From Qipengyuania pacifica (GTDB lineage Bacteria; Pseudomonadota; Alphaproteobacteria; Sphingomonadales; Sphingomonadaceae): a stretch of DNA of 64,000 nucleotides. Shown here piece by piece: positions 17,739 to 29,411 of this stretch; position 1 is the stretch's first letter, and every line of letters begins with the position of its first letter. The notes beneath the pieces were generated by a model. That model did no database searches. It saw only the letters and a list, made by a program, of their open reading frames with translations, and was not told where the DNA came from. The stretch spans positions 372,001 through 436,000 of the forward strand of contig NZ_JAHWXO010000002.1 of assembly GCF_019857205.1 (NCBI RefSeq), read 5' to 3'. The position numbers and the translations under genes are program-made.

Positions 17739-18395
17739 TCATTGTTTTTCGAACGCGGCGCTGATCGTTAGTTCGACCTCGTCCGATACCATCGGCACGA
17801 AGGTCGACAGGCCGAACTCGCTGCGGTTGATCGTCGTGGTCCCCTCGAAGCCGATCGTTTCCTTCTTGCTCATGGGGTTGGCGCCTGCGCCGGTGAATTC
17901 GGCAGCGATCGTGACGGGCCGCGTGACGCCGTTCATGGTCAGGTCGCCCACGATGGTGGCGCCCGTTTCGCCCGAGCGGGTGACCGATGTCGAAACGAAG
18001 CGCGCGGCATCGGGGTTGGGGCCGAAGAAATCGGGTTCGCCGCCGTCCTTGCCCGCTCTGAGCAGGTGGTCCTTGAGGCCGGCGGATGCGACGGTCACGT
18101 CCGCGATCGGGATGGTCACGTCGAGGCTGGCGGCTTCAGGGTTCGCCGGGTCCAGCTGCAGCGTCCCCTCGATGTCGCCGAACAGGCCGAAATAGTCGTT
18201 GAAGCCGAAGTGGTTGAGCCGCCAGCTTACCAGCGTGTGTCCGGGATCGGTCGCATAGGTGCCGGCCGTGACGCGCGAGACATCGACCTGGCCGGGGATG
18301 GCGGGGGCATCGTCGGCAAAACCCGGGGCCGCCAGAACGAGAGCAAGTCCGCCGGCAAGCGGCAATGCGTGGCGCAGTTTGATGGGGAAAGTCAT
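17739..18395 (-). CDS. YceI-family periplasmic protein
   Basis: 218 aa. An N-terminal signal peptide (hydrophobic core LPLAGGLALVLAAPGFA, probable cleavage after GFA) precedes a YceI lipocalin-like barrel. Typical pieces are GTYATDPGHTLVSWRLNHFGF, IPIADVTVASAGLKDHLL, and the middle segment DFFGPNPDAARFVST. YceI proteins bind isoprenoid chains such as polyprenyl compounds; the physiological role is not settled. ATG 18395 is preferred over an upstream frame because it starts the signal peptide. It is 109 bp downstream of ilvC on the same strand and probably transcribed separately. Confidence 0.9.
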   Translation of the reverse strand: MTFPIKLRHALPLAGGLALVLAAPGFADDAPAIPGQVDVSRVTAGTYATDPGHTLVSWRLNHFGFNDYFGLFGDIEGTLQLDPANPEAASLDVTIPIADVTVASAGLKDHLLRAGKDGGEPDFFGPNPDAARFVSTSVTRSGETGATIVGDLTMNGVTRPVTIAAEFTGAGANPMSKKETIGFEGTTTINRSEFGLSTFVPMVSDEVELTISAAFEKQ

Positions 18396-18504
18396 TGATG
18401 CAGTCTCCTGTTGCAGATCCGGGCCGGAGTGTGCGCATCGCGTGGGAAGGGCGCAAGAAGGCACACGGGGGTAACCCCGCAGCGTCCCGCTTGCGCCCGA
18501 TCCG

Positions 18505-20076
<1,572 letters not shown>

Positions 20077-20080
<4 letters not shown>

Positions 20081-20376
20081 TGTTCGCGATCCTGCCACAG
20101 GGGTTCGAACATGCGCCCTTCGCCGTCGTAGTCGCGCAGGAAATCGCGGCCGCGCCGCACGGCTTCGAAATTATCCGTCTGGCGGCTGAGGTCGAGCGTG
20201 TCGGGCAGCAGGACCCAGGCTTCGTCGTCCTGTTTTTCCGCGACTTCCATGCCCAGGAAACGCTGGCCGTTATCCTCGATCCAGTTCAGCAACCGGTCGG
20301 CATCGTCACGGGTGAACCACACGCGCCGTTCTGCGCGATCCGCAAACTGCGGCGGTATTTTCTGCTGCATTCCCAT
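20077..20376 (-). CDS. Uncharacterised 99-aa protein inside the ilv operon
   Basis: Small acidic protein with no signal peptide or transmembrane segment. The middle is helix-friendly and Trp-containing (RVWFTRDDADRLLNWIEDNGQ), and the C-terminus is charged. I do not recognise a named domain. Its ATG overlaps the ilvB stop by 1 nt (TGATG), and its stop overlaps the ilvH ATG by 4 nt. It is therefore translated as part of an ilvB-hyp-ilvH-ilvC operon. A role in acetolactate synthase assembly or regulation is suggested only by position. A second in-frame ATG is two codons in. Confidence 0.85.
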
Positions 20377-22127
20377 CAGACCAGCGCCTTCGCTTCATCA
20401 TCCATGGTGCCGCCCACTTCGTCTCCGTAAAGCAGCATTTCGGTGTGCGCCGCCCCGCTGGGGATCATCGGGAAACAGTTGGCTTCCTTGGCCACCTGAC
20501 AATCGACCATCACCGGGCCATCATGCGCCAGCATGGCTTCGATGCCGGCATCCAGCTGGCTTTTATCCTCGATGCGGATGCCCTTCCAGCCATAGGCTTC
20601 CGCCAGTTTCACGAAATCGGGCAGGCTGTCGGAATAGCTGTTGGAATAGCGGCTCTCGTAGGTGAGCTCCTGCCATTGGCGGACCATGCCCATGTACTCG
20701 TTGTTGAGGATGAAGATCTTCACCGGCAGGCGATACTGGCTGGCCGTGCCCAGCTCCTGGATGTTCATCTGGATGCTGGCTTCACCGGCGATATCGATCA
20801 CCAGGCTGTCGGGATTGCCCAGTTGCGCGCCGATCGCTGCGGGCAGCCCATAACCCATCGTGCCCAGACCTCCGCTGGTCAGCCACCTGTTCGGCTGCAT
20901 GAAATGGAAATACTGTGCCGCCCACATCTGGTGCTGGCCCACTTCGGTGGTGATGATCGGATCGCGGTCCTTCGTCAGCGCGAACAGGCGCTCGATGCTC
21001 TTCTGCGGCATGATCTGGTCGCTTCCGCGCTCCGGATACGCCAGGCAGTCGCGCGCTTTCCAGCCCAGGATGCGCGCCTTCCATTCGGACAGGTCGCGGG
21101 GTTTGCGATTGCCCCAGGCTTCCACGATCTGTTCGAGCACATGGGCGCAGTCGCCGATGATGCCGAGATCGACGGGGACGATCTTGTTGATGCTCGCGCG
21201 GTCGATATCGATGTGAACCTTCTTCGCTTCGGGCGCGAAGGCATCCAGCCGTCCGGTCACGCGGTCGTCGAAGCGGGCCCCGATCGCAATGATCAGGTCG
21301 GCCCGGTTCATGGTCATGTTGGCTTCGTATGTGCCGTGCATGCCCAGCATGCCCAGCCAGTCCGGATGGTCGGCGGGGAACGCGCCCAGTCCCATCAGCG
21401 TGCTGGTAACCGGCGCGCCCGTCATGTCCTGCAGCTTGCGCAGCAACTGGGTCGCGCGCGGGCCGGCATTGATCACGCCGCCGCCGGTATAGAATACCGG
21501 GCGCTCTGCCCCGGCCAGCATCTCGACCGCTTCCGCGATCTCATCGGCGGCGCCCACCATGCGGGGCTGATAGCGGTGCGAGGGAAGGGGGCTTTCATCC
21601 TGACCGTCCCAGTTCGCCAAGGCGATCTGCACGTCTTTCGGAATATCGACGACCACGGGGCCGGGGCGGCCGGATGTGGCGATGCGGAACGCTTCCTCGA
21701 TGGTCGCGCCCAGCCGCTCGGGGTCTTTCACGAGGTAATTGTGCTTGGTGCAATGCCGCGTCAGGCCGATTGTGTCCGCTTCCTGAAAGGCATCGGTCCC
21801 GATCAGCGCCGTGGGCACCTGTCCGGTGATCACTACCATGGGGATCGAATCCATATAGGCATCGGCGATACCGGTGACGGCATTGGTCGCGCCCGGCCCG
21901 CTGGTTACCAGCACCACCCCAGGCTTGCCGGTGGAACGGGCATATCCTTCCGCAGCATGCGCGGCGCCCGCTTCGTGACGTACCAGAATATGCCGAATGC
22001 CGTCGTCCGCGAATAGCTCGTCGTAGATCGGCAGCACCGCGCCGCCGGGGTATCCGAAAACGAATTCCACACCTTGCCGCTTGAGACATTCGATCAGGAT
22101 TGCTGCGCCGCTGCGCTCGATACTCAC
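20376..22127 (-). CDS. ilvB: IlvB/IlvI, acetolactate synthase large subunit
   Basis: 583 aa thiamine-diphosphate enzyme. The N-terminal domain has [19 protein letters not shown] and the catalytic glutamate in [17 protein letters not shown]. The C-terminal ThDP/Mg motif is present ([12 protein letters not shown], the GDG-type motif reading GEA). It condenses two pyruvates or pyruvate with 2-oxobutyrate. Start is GTG 22127 (GTGAGTATCGAG) with GGAGG 6 nt upstream. A promoter and hairpin leader precede it. It overlaps the next small gene by 1 nt. Confidence 0.96.
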   Translation of the reverse strand: MSIERSGAAILIECLKRQGVEFVFGYPGGAVLPIYDELFADDGIRHILVRHEAGAAHAAEGYARSTGKPGVVLVTSGPGATNAVTGIADAYMDSIPMVVITGQVPTALIGTDAFQEADTIGLTRHCTKHNYLVKDPERLGATIEEAFRIATSGRPGPVVVDIPKDVQIALANWDGQDESPLPSHRYQPRMVGAADEIAEAVEMLAGAERPVFYTGGGVINAGPRATQLLRKLQDMTGAPVTSTLMGLGAFPADHPDWLGMLGMHGTYEANMTMNRADLIIAIGARFDDRVTGRLDAFAPEAKKVHIDIDRASINKIVPVDLGIIGDCAHVLEQIVEAWGNRKPRDLSEWKARILGWKARDCLAYPERGSDQIMPQKSIERLFALTKDRDPIITTEVGQHQMWAAQYFHFMQPNRWLTSGGLGTMGYGLPAAIGAQLGNPDSLVIDIAGEASIQMNIQELGTASQYRLPVKIFILNNEYMGMVRQWQELTYESRYSNSYSDSLPDFVKLAEAYGWKGIRIEDKSQLDAGIEAMLAHDGPVMVDCQVAKEANCFPMIPSGAAHTEMLLYGDEVGGTMDDEAKALV

Positions 22128-22166
22128 GTCAACCTCCGACCCGTTCGGGTCTTCATAAGATACAAA

Positions 22167-22201
22167 TCGGCCCGACGCTGGGGTCTGAAGCGCCGGGCCG
22201 A
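22167..22201 (-). terminator. Strong hairpin between miaA and ilvB
   Basis: Arms TCGGCCCGGCGCT / AGCGTCGGGCCGA form a 13-bp stem with one mismatch and a 9-nt loop, followed on the minus strand by TTTGTAT. It could terminate miaA transcripts. However, it also lies just downstream of the predicted ilvB promoter, so it may instead be a 5'-leader structure or attenuator of ilvB. The T-run is weak. Confidence 0.5.
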
Positions 22202-22209
22202 CAACGCCT

Positions 22210-22238
22210 CAGATAGGCGGGCCGTATTTCACGGTCAA
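22210..22238 (-). promoter_or_regulatory. Sigma70-type promoter of the ilvBHC operon
   Basis: On the minus strand, -35 TTGACC (22238-22233) and -10 TATCTG (22215-22210) have 17-bp spacing and start 6 nt after the miaA stop. The predicted transcript begins about 75 nt upstream of the ilvB GTG and immediately enters the strong hairpin at 22201-22167. Confidence 0.55.
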
Positions 22239-22243
22239 CCGCC

Positions 22244-23188
22244 TTATTGAAATAAAGAAACAAAAAAATCGTGGTCGGCGATAGTTTTGTTATCCGCCCT
22301 CGGCCACGACTGGGGCAGCTGATTGCGGAACCATGTATATTGGCGCTTGGCATACTGGCGCGTGGCAAGCTGGCCAGCGGCGATAGCTTCAGCGCGCGAT
22401 AGATCTCCTTCAAGCAATGCCTTGATCTCCGGAACGCCGATGGCCCGCATGACGGGCAGGGCAGGGTCGAGATCGCGCGCCAGCAGTGCCTCCACTTCCG
22501 CCAGCGCCCCCTTGTCGAGCATGCGTTCGAACCGCAGGTCGCAGCGGGCATTCAGCCATTCGCGCTCCGGCAGCAACACCAATGGGTGAAGCGCGATGTC
22601 GTTGGCGATCCCTCCAGACTGGCGGTCCTGCCAGTAGATCATCGGATGGCCGGTGGATCGCACCACCTCCAGCGCGCGGGCCATCCGCTGGCTGTCGCGC
22701 GGGCCAAGACGTCCGGCGGCCTCCGGGTCCTCCTCGACCAGGCGGGCGCGCAGGTCCTCGGTCGAAAGTTCGCGCACCGCCTCTCGCACATGCGGATCGA
22801 TCGCGGGGATCGGGGATATGCCATCCAGCAATGTGCGCATGTACAGCCCGGTCCCGCCGCACAGGATCGGCACGCTGCCGGCGGCGTGCGCGTCCTCTAT
22901 CGCGGTTTTGGCGGCATCGGCCCAGTTGGCGGCAGAGCAGGGCTCAGCACCGTCCCATGTTCCGAACAGCCGATGTTCGATCCCGCCCATCTCGTCGTCG
23001 TTCGGTCGCGCCGACAGAATGTGCAGGTCGCGATAGACCTGCTGGCTGTCGGCATTGATTATGACGCCATGGCGTCCCTCGCGGCCAAGGCGCTGTGCCA
23101 GCTTCACCGCGAGATCGCTCTTGCCGCTGGCGGTCGGCCCTGCGATGAGCGCGACCGGTTTCAAATCGGGAGAAATATTGGTGCTCAT
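22244..23188 (-). CDS. miaA: MiaA, tRNA dimethylallyltransferase
   Basis: 314 aa. P-loop GPTASGKSDLA near the N-terminus, DSQQVYRDL, the conserved LCGGTGLYM, and the RNA-contact region DSQRMARALEV. It adds a dimethylallyl group from DMAPP to A37 of UNN-reading tRNAs. The frame stays open far upstream, but ATG 23188 (MSTNISPDLKPVALIAGPTASGKS) places the P-loop where it belongs. This start lies within the first codons of divergent serB, so the two genes overlap head to head by 8 nt. Confidence 0.94.
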   Translation of the reverse strand: MSTNISPDLKPVALIAGPTASGKSDLAVKLAQRLGREGRHGVIINADSQQVYRDLHILSARPNDDEMGGIEHRLFGTWDGAEPCSAANWADAAKTAIEDAHAAGSVPILCGGTGLYMRTLLDGISPIPAIDPHVREAVRELSTEDLRARLVEEDPEAAGRLGPRDSQRMARALEVVRSTGHPMIYWQDRQSGGIANDIALHPLVLLPEREWLNARCDLRFERMLDKGALAEVEALLARDLDPALPVMRAIGVPEIKALLEGDLSRAEAIAAGQLATRQYAKRQYTWFRNQLPQSWPRADNKTIADHDFFVSLFQ

Positions 23189-24077
23189 TGCCCGGCTGAT
23201 AGCAGACATGGACGGCGTGGAAACACGCCTCGACGCGGCAATGAAAGCCTGCGCAGCGGCGGATATGCCGGTGGCCATGGCGGGCATGCTCGATTTCTGC
23301 AGCGACGTGCTCCAGCTTTCGCTCCCGCATGGCGACGGCAGGCAGCTGGCGGAAATCCTGACCGAATATTTCGGCGATTGCGATCTGCTCATCTCCGATC
23401 ACGAAATCGAAGTGCCACGCCTCTTCGTATCCGACATGGATTCCACCATGATCGGGCAGGAATGTATCGATGAACTCGCAGACTTCGCCGGGCTGAAGGA
23501 CAAGGTGGCCGCGATCACCGAACGGGCGATGCAGGGCGAACTCGATTTCGGCAGCGCTCTCAAGGAACGCGTCGGCTTGCTCGGAGGGCTGGAAGAAAGC
23601 GCGATCCACCGCTGTCTGACCGAACGCATCCGGCCGGTCGATGGCGCGCGCACGCTGGTCGCCACGCTACGCAGCAAGGGGTGCCGCACCGTTCTGGTCA
23701 CCGGCGGCTTCCATCATTTCGCCGATCCCATCGCCGAAGATCTCGGTTTCGAACGGGTCGTGGGCAATCGTCTCGGTGTCGCGGGGGGCAAGCTGACCGG
23801 TCTGCTTGCAGGGCCCGTCAGCGATGCGTCGACCAAACTCGCAACGCTGGAAGAAGAACGCGCACAATTGGGCGAAGGCGCGCGGGTTCTGGCTACGGGC
23901 GATGGCGCCAACGACATTCCCATGATCGAGGCTGCGGATTACGGCATCGCCTATCGCGCCAAGCCCAGGGCCCGCGATGCGGCCAATGGACGGATCAACA
24001 GTGTACACCTCACCGCTATACTCCGGCTGTTCGGTATTCCGGAAAGCGAGTGGGTGGAGGATTTCGCTGCCGGCTAG
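23181..24077 (+). CDS. serB: SerB, phosphoserine phosphatase
   Basis: 298 aa haloacid-dehalogenase-family enzyme; last step of serine synthesis. An N-terminal ACT-like region (~1-80) precedes motif I FVSDMDSTMIGQE (nucleophile Asp in DxDxT), motif II LVTGGFHHFA, and motif IV ATGDGANDIPMIE. Start is taken as GTG 23181 (VLIARLIADMDG), with GGGAG about 8 nt upstream; an in-frame ATG at 23145 would add 12 residues. It is divergent from and overlapping miaA. Confidence 0.93.
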   Translation: MLIARLIADMDGVETRLDAAMKACAAADMPVAMAGMLDFCSDVLQLSLPHGDGRQLAEILTEYFGDCDLLISDHEIEVPRLFVSDMDSTMIGQECIDELADFAGLKDKVAAITERAMQGELDFGSALKERVGLLGGLEESAIHRCLTERIRPVDGARTLVATLRSKGCRTVLVTGGFHHFADPIAEDLGFERVVGNRLGVAGGKLTGLLAGPVSDASTKLATLEEERAQLGEGARVLATGDGANDIPMIEAADYGIAYRAKPRARDAANGRINSVHLTAILRLFGIPESEWVEDFAAG

Positions 24078-24144
24078 CCGGTACGCGCCTTCCCCAGCAA
24101 AGGGGCTAGTTTCTTTTAAGGACCGATCGGCTATAACCGGCGGC

Positions 24145-24978
24145 ATGACCGGAACGTCTCCCGCCGCAATCGATCTGGAAACTGCCTTTGACGGCACGCC
24201 CTTGCGCCATCCGACTCGCCCTCGGTCCCGCTATCGCCCGCTGGCAGCAGTGCGGCATTTTCGCGAGCTGCTGAAGGACAAGGAGAACACGGCGGAAGTC
24301 TTCAGGATTTACGATGCGCTGCCTTCCAGGCAGTTTGTCCCGCGTGTGCGCGCGCTGACGCTCAGCCCGCATGGCGATGCTCTACGGCGCAGCGAACCGT
24401 TTCTGCCTCCCATCCTCGACGATCACGATGCCCTGCGTAAAACTCCGGCCGGTTCGGTCGCGCGTGCCTATTGCGATTTCATGGAAAGCGAAGGTCTCTC
24501 GGCCGCCGGTCTCGTCGCGGAATTCGAAAAGGCGGGGCGGCCGGTCTATGACGATCTGGTCCAGTGGTTCGGTTTCCGCCAGCGCGACACCCACGATCTC
24601 ATGCACGTTCTGACCGGCTACGGCCGCGATGCGCTCGGCGAGCAATGCGTGCTGCTGTTCACCCACGGCCAGAGCCCGAGCCAGGGCCATCTTCTGCTGG
24701 GCTATGCAGGCTCGTTGCATCTCAAGAAACTCGTGAAGAGCCGGGCGCCGGTAATGAAGGCCGTTCGCCAGGCTCATCGCACCGGCAAGGCCTGCCCGCC
24801 GCTTGTCGAACGTTCGATCCGGGAACTGCTGGTCAAGAATCTCGAGCAGGCAAGGGCCGAACTCCGCATCCCGGAACCGCATTGGTATCGCGAATGCCAC
24901 CGCATCTGGCGCGAAGAAGGCATCGATCCCTACGATCTGCTCGCCCAGAAACAGGAACCGGAGCTCGTTTCTGCCTGA
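24145..24978 (+). CDS. Coq4-family ubiquinone biosynthesis protein
   Basis: 277 aa. It contains the Coq4 zinc-ligand motif HDxxH-x11-E exactly (HDLMH, 11 residues, E) in RDTHDLMHVLTGYGRD. Coq4 organises the ubiquinone-synthesis complex and has been shown to act on the C1 position of the quinone ring in yeast and human cells; bacterial members are less studied. It is soluble by sequence, with no signal peptide. ATG 24145 is 67 nt after serB on the same strand. A short GC stem followed by TTTCTTTT at ~24097-24118 may end serB transcripts. Confidence 0.87.
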   Translation: MTGTSPAAIDLETAFDGTPLRHPTRPRSRYRPLAAVRHFRELLKDKENTAEVFRIYDALPSRQFVPRVRALTLSPHGDALRRSEPFLPPILDDHDALRKTPAGSVARAYCDFMESEGLSAAGLVAEFEKAGRPVYDDLVQWFGFRQRDTHDLMHVLTGYGRDALGEQCVLLFTHGQSPSQGHLLLGYAGSLHLKKLVKSRAPVMKAVRQAHRTGKACPPLVERSIRELLVKNLEQARAELRIPEPHWYRECHRIWREEGIDPYDLLAQKQEPELVSA

Positions 24979-25017
24979 TCGGCAGGCCATCACTCTGTAT
25001 GGGCGGTTGTTCGGCCC

Positions 25018-25767
25018 TCAGATCATACGTTTGATCAGCATGCGTGCCGCTGTCGGATTGCGCACTTTCGCGCCGGCGATGAAGAACACATAGGCATCGC
25101 GCCCGCCCTTGGACCACCCGCGCGCCTTGTCGGCCCACGCGTCCAGAGCCTTGTCATCATAACCGGTTTCCACTGATTCTTCAGTGCGTTGCAGCCGGGC
25201 ATAGGAAAAATCCGCCGTCGCCTCGTCGATGCAAGGATATTCATCGCTATCGGCAAAAACCACCGCCATGTTCCGCGTGCGCGCAAGCTCGAAGAATGTT
25301 GGATCTGCGAAACTTTCATGCCGAATTTCAAGGGCATGACGCAGCGCAACGCCATCTTGGCTATCGGGAATTAGGTCCAGAAACCGGGCGAAATCGTCTC
25401 GCTCGAAATGCTTGGTCGGCGCGAATTGCCACAGGATCGGTCCCAGCTTGTCGCCCAGTTCGGTAAACCCCTGATTGAGAAACTTCTCAATCGAATCAGC
25501 GCCTTCTGCCAGAACCTTGCGCGCAGTCGAATAGCGGGAGGCCTTGACGGTGAACTGGAAACCTTCCGGTACGGCCTCGCCCCATTTGCGCCAGCTGGCC
25601 GGCTTCTGCCGGCCATAGAAGGTGGCATTTATCTCGATCGCAGTAAGATGCTGCGCGGCGTATTCCAACTCCCGCCGCTGGACCAGCCCGTCGGGATAGA
25701 AGACGCCGCGCCAGGGCTCGTACGTCCAGCCCCCTATGCCGATGCGGACCGTCAGCCTTCCATCCAC
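25018..25767 (-). CDS. DUF72 (YecE-like) family protein
   Basis: 249 aa TIM-barrel-like protein of the DUF72/YecE family. The N-terminal [17 protein letters not shown] is characteristic, followed by [18 protein letters not shown] and the internal [24 protein letters not shown]. Function is unknown; the family has been compared with AP-endonuclease-like barrels. Start is GTG 25767, which overlaps the purL stop by 16 nt, so the two are co-transcribed and probably coupled. There is no signal peptide. Confidence 0.88.
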   Translation of the reverse strand: MDGRLTVRIGIGGWTYEPWRGVFYPDGLVQRRELEYAAQHLTAIEINATFYGRQKPASWRKWGEAVPEGFQFTVKASRYSTARKVLAEGADSIEKFLNQGFTELGDKLGPILWQFAPTKHFERDDFARFLDLIPDSQDGVALRHALEIRHESFADPTFFELARTRNMAVVFADSDEYPCIDEATADFSYARLQRTEESVETGYDDKALDAWADKARGWSKGGRDAYVFFIAGAKVRNPTAARMLIKRMI

Positions 25768-27998
25768 TCTGTAAAGAACGAGGTATGGGCCGCCTTCAGT
25801 TCGGCGATCGTCTTGCCAAACAGCGTATCGCCGCCCGTCTTCCCGATCCGCCTGAACCCGATCGACGCCGTGTCCTCGTTCTCCGTTCCCTTGGCGAGCG
25901 CTTCATTCAGCGCCTGCGTATCCGGCACGGTAACGATGTAGCGGCCCTGATCTTCGCCGAACCACCACTGCGCCTGCGTATAATCGCGGTGCCATTCGAC
26001 GTCGGCACCGATCCCGCCAGCCATGGCCATTTCCGCCAGAGCGACGGCAAGGCCGCCGTCGGAAATATCGTGCACCGCGCTGACGAGGCCATCTGCGATC
26101 AGCTGGAGGATGATCTTGCCGGCGTTCTTCTCGACCGTGAGGTCGGTCGGCGGTGTGCGCCCTTCGTCGCGTCGGTGGATTTCGCTGAGCCAGAGCGACT
26201 TGCCCAGATGCGAACGCTCCGGATCGGGCGTTGCCCAATGTTCTGCGCGGATGAGATAGATGGCTTCGCCTTCGGCCTTGAAGGGCATGGTCATCATCTT
26301 GTCGTAGTCGTCGATCAGGCCGACCCCACCGATAGCGGGCGTGGGCAGGATGGCGCTACCGCCACCGGTCGCCTTGCTTTCGTTATACAGGCTGACGTTG
26401 CCGGACACGATCGGGAAATCGAGTACGCGGCAGGCGCGGCCCATACCTTCGAGGGCATGGACGAACTGGCTCATGATTTCCGGGCGCTGCGGGTTGCCGA
26501 AGTTGAGGCAGTTCGTCACCGCCAATGGACGTGCCCCGACCGCGCAGAGGTTGCGATAGGCTTCCGCAATCGCCTGTTTACCGCCTTCATAGGGATCGGC
26601 GAAGACATAGCGCGGCGTGCAGTCGGTGCTGATGGCCAGCGCCTTTTTCGTGCCGTGGACCCGCACCACGCCCGCATCGCCGCCGGTCTGCAGCGTGTCC
26701 GCGCCAACCTGGCTGTCGTACTGTTCGGAAATCCACCGGCGCGACGAGAGGTTGGGCGATGCGAGCAGCTTGATCAGATCGCCCCCGACATCGTCGGTGT
26801 CGGGCCGCTCGGTCATCGGCTTGATGCCGGCCCAATCCGTGTATTCGTCCTTCGAGATATAGGGACGGTCGTATTCCGGCGCATCCGCGGCGAGGGGGCC
26901 AAGCGGGATATCGCATACGACTTCGCCGCCGAATTCGAGCACCATGTGCCGTGTATCGGTCACTTCCCCGATGACGGCGAAATCCAGTTCCCACTTCTTG
27001 AAGATGGCCGCAGCCATTTCTTCCTTGCCGGGCTTCAGCACCATGAGCATGCGCTCCTGGCTTTCGCTCAGCATCATCTCATAGGGCGTCATGCCCTCTT
27101 CGCGGCAAGGAACCATGTCCATGTCGAGCCGGATGCCGGCCTTTCCATTGGTCGCCATCTCCACGCTGGACGAGGTCAGACCCGCGGCGCCCATGTCCTG
27201 AATGGCAACGATGGCGTCGGTGGCCATCAGCTCCAGGCAGGCTTCGATCAGCAGCTTCTCGGTGAAGGGATCGCCGACCTGCACGGTCGGGCGCTTGGCC
27301 TCCGCGTCCTCTTCGAAATCGGCGGAAGCCATGGTCGCGCCGTGAATGCCGTCACGCCCGGTCTTGGAGCCGACATAGACGATCGGATTGCCCACGCCGG
27401 TCGCTGCGCTGTAGAAAATCTTGTCCGCATCGGCGACGCCCACCGTCATCGCATTGACGAGGATATTGCCGTCATAGGCCGGGTGGAAGTTGGTTTCGCC
27501 GGCAACGGTCGGAACACCGACGCAATTGCCGTACCCGCCGATCCCCGAAACCACGCCCTTCACGAGGTGCTTCATCTTGGGGTGATCGGGACGCCCGAAG
27601 CGCAATGCGTTGGCATTCGCCACCGGGCGAGCGCCCATGGTGAACACGTCGCGCAATATGCCGCCGACACCGGTCGCCGCGCCCTGATAGGGTTCGATGT
27701 AACTGGGGTGGTTGTGGCTTTCCATCTTGAAGATGGCGGCCTGCCCGTCGCCGATATCGATCACGCCGGCATTTTCGCCCGGGCCGCAGATAACCCAAGG
27801 AGCCTCGGTCGGCAGCTTCTTCAGATGCAGCCGGCTGCTCTTGTAGGAACAATGTTCCGACCACATGACCGAGAAGATGCCCAGTTCCACGAGATTGGGC
27901 TCCCGGCCCAGGGCGTTCAGAACGCGTTCGTATTCTTCGGAGCTGAGGCCGTGCTGTTCGACGACTTCGGGGGTGATCGCGGATTCGACATTTGCCAT
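25752..27998 (-). CDS. purL: PurL, phosphoribosylformylglycinamidine synthase subunit II
   Basis: 748 aa, the short PurL that works with separate PurS and PurQ. It has the AIR-synthase-like ATP fold twice: [21 protein letters not shown] (catalytic His region), [25 protein letters not shown], and [17 protein letters not shown] in the second half. It converts FGAR to FGAM in purine synthesis. ATG 27998 is followed by a full N-terminus. purS and purQ are not in the window. Confidence 0.97.
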   Translation of the reverse strand: MANVESAITPEVVEQHGLSSEEYERVLNALGREPNLVELGIFSVMWSEHCSYKSSRLHLKKLPTEAPWVICGPGENAGVIDIGDGQAAIFKMESHNHPSYIEPYQGAATGVGGILRDVFTMGARPVANANALRFGRPDHPKMKHLVKGVVSGIGGYGNCVGVPTVAGETNFHPAYDGNILVNAMTVGVADADKIFYSAATGVGNPIVYVGSKTGRDGIHGATMASADFEEDAEAKRPTVQVGDPFTEKLLIEACLELMATDAIVAIQDMGAAGLTSSSVEMATNGKAGIRLDMDMVPCREEGMTPYEMMLSESQERMLMVLKPGKEEMAAAIFKKWELDFAVIGEVTDTRHMVLEFGGEVVCDIPLGPLAADAPEYDRPYISKDEYTDWAGIKPMTERPDTDDVGGDLIKLLASPNLSSRRWISEQYDSQVGADTLQTGGDAGVVRVHGTKKALAISTDCTPRYVFADPYEGGKQAIAEAYRNLCAVGARPLAVTNCLNFGNPQRPEIMSQFVHALEGMGRACRVLDFPIVSGNVSLYNESKATGGGSAILPTPAIGGVGLIDDYDKMMTMPFKAEGEAIYLIRAEHWATPDPERSHLGKSLWLSEIHRRDEGRTPPTDLTVEKNAGKIILQLIADGLVSAVHDISDGGLAVALAEMAMAGGIGADVEWHRDYTQAQWWFGEDQGRYIVTVPDTQALNEALAKGTENEDTASIGFRRIGKTGGDTLFGKTIAELKAAHTSFFTEWMEG

Positions 27999-28008
27999 GC
28001 GCGCGCGC

Positions 28009-28689
28009 TTAGCGCCGCACGCCCGACACTGCCAGTCCCACGAGACTTTTATGCCATCTTGTCGACTGCACCCAGAAGGCGAGGGTGGTCAGAATGCCGA
28101 AGGATAGCAGGGCGGTCACATATATCCCTGTGCCTGCTTCCTGCGGCTGCGGGCCGAACCAATTGATCGCCTGGAATACCAGCATCGTCCCCAGCAAAAT
28201 GAGCGGCGGGACCACTGGGCCTTTCGTGCGCCTGATATAAAAGCAGAAGGCGGCCAGCGTTATCCCGATCTCCAGCGGCATCTCGATCCAGGGCGAATTC
28301 CACAGCCCCAGCCCGAATTTCTCTTCCCCGCCCGCAAGGGTAAGATCCGGCCCGTGCGCGAGCAGATCGAGCAGCCAGTGGCTCAATACCACGATGGCTC
28401 CCCATGTCGCGGCGATGGCGTTTCGCGAGACGAGCCAGATCACGATTGCGAAGCCCAACGCCCATGCCGCAGTGCCGGAAAGGCTGTGGGTGTACGGCAT
28501 GTGATAGAGATCGAGCGGGTTCATCGCTGTCATTCCGGGCACGATCCGCAGTTTCTCGATCCCGACGATCGCGAAGGTGAAGAACGCCCAGTCGACCAGC
28601 TGCGCTGCGATGAACAGCGTGCCCAGCTTGGGCGCTTCTTCCGTTATGCCGCGAGCGAGGAAGGCGGGGGCGAAGTGACCGATGAACAT
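28009..28689 (-). CDS. Multi-pass membrane protein, YdjM-like metal-dependent hydrolase fold
   Basis: 226 aa with about six transmembrane segments. His/Asp residues are placed at the membrane surface as in the YdjM/DUF457 membrane-bound metal-dependent hydrolase group: [10 protein letters not shown] at the start, [19 protein letters not shown], and [15 protein letters not shown]. The activity of this group is not known. ATG 28689 is 4 nt after the stop of the DUF2177 gene, so the two membrane-protein genes form one unit. It ends 10 nt before purL, which is on the same strand. Confidence 0.75.
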   Translation of the reverse strand: MFIGHFAPAFLARGITEEAPKLGTLFIAAQLVDWAFFTFAIVGIEKLRIVPGMTAMNPLDLYHMPYTHSLSGTAAWALGFAIVIWLVSRNAIAATWGAIVVLSHWLLDLLAHGPDLTLAGGEEKFGLGLWNSPWIEMPLEIGITLAAFCFYIRRTKGPVVPPLILLGTMLVFQAINWFGPQPQEAGTGIYVTALLSFGILTTLAFWVQSTRWHKSLVGLAVSGVRR

Positions 28690-28693
28690 CGGC

Positions 28694-29089
28694 TCAGCCG
28701 AACCTGTCGGCGGCGAAAGTAGCCGCACCGGCCGCCACGGCAGTCGCAAATGCGCCCCAGCAGATGTCGACCAATGTGACGATTGTCGACCAGTTGCGCA
28801 TGGTCGCCTGGTTCGTCAGGTCGTAGGTTGCATAACAGATCGCGCCGAGCAGTGCGCCGTTGAGGGCAGCTGCCCCTGTGCCGCCTGCCAATCCCGGACG
28901 GACGGCAAACCACACGATCGCGCAGATATAGGCACAGTAGAAAAGCAGCGCGGGGACCATGCGGAAGGTTTCCGCCAGCAGACCGCCAAGCTGGGGGCGG
29001 TAGAAGTTGGGGCCGGCCCAACCCAGCCACGCCGCGTCGAGGATCCCGAAAACCAAAGCAGCTGTGACGGCGGCGACAATCCACGTCAT
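28694..29089 (-). CDS. DUF2177 family membrane protein
   Basis: 131 aa with four predicted transmembrane segments. The typical DUF2177 features are an early LDAAWLGWAGPNFYRPQLGG, the acidic and aromatic CYATYDLTNQATMRNWS, and a final helix VDICWGAFATAVAAG. Function is unknown. It starts at ATG 29089, divergent from xseB (64-bp gap), and runs into the YdjM-like gene 4 nt later. Confidence 0.87.
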   Translation of the reverse strand: MTWIVAAVTAALVFGILDAAWLGWAGPNFYRPQLGGLLAETFRMVPALLFYCAYICAIVWFAVRPGLAGGTGAAALNGALLGAICYATYDLTNQATMRNWSTIVTLVDICWGAFATAVAAGAATFAADRFG

Positions 29090-29153
29090 ATTCGCTCCCC
29101 CTCTTTTCGCCTTACTTGACCGCGCGCAGGTGGGCCGTCAATGCTTCCCGCCG

Positions 29154-29411
29154 ATGGCAGAGGAACAGTTACAGATTTCGGATTTGAATTTCGAGCAGGC
29201 TCTACGCGAGCTCGAAAGCGTCGTGCGACGGCTCGAGAGCGGTGACGTGCCGCTCGACGAGAGCATCGACCTGTACGAACGCGGCGAGCAATTGCGCAAG
29301 GCGTGCCAGTCGCGACTCGATTCGGCGCAGGCGCGGATCGAAAAGATCGTCGCCGGAGCCGATGGGAAGCCTACCGGGACCGAGCCTTTCGATGCGGATG
29401 GCGGTGCATGA
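29154..29411 (+). CDS. xseB: XseB, exodeoxyribonuclease VII small subunit
   Basis: 85 aa helical hairpin protein. LNFEQALRELESVVRRLESGDVPLDESI and the following LYERGEQLRKACQSRL are diagnostic of XseB. It binds the large subunit XseA to form exonuclease VII, which degrades single-stranded DNA. xseA is not nearby. ATG 29154 is the start because upstream residues are not XseB-like. It overlaps ispA by 4 nt (ATGA); xseB-ispA is a widely conserved pair. Confidence 0.95.
   Translation: MAEEQLQISDLNFEQALRELESVVRRLESGDVPLDESIDLYERGEQLRKACQSRLDSAQARIEKIVAGADGKPTGTEPFDADGGA

Noticed and set aside
20445..22016. Open plus-strand frame of ~520 codons opposite ilvB
   Set aside because: Antisense shadow of ilvB; low-complexity Arg/Gly/His composition and no recognisable motif.
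25785..28166. Open plus-strand frame of ~790 codons opposite purL
   Set aside because: It is the antisense shadow of purL in GC-rich DNA; the product is Arg/His/Asp-rich with no domain, while purL is a full-length, motif-intact gene.
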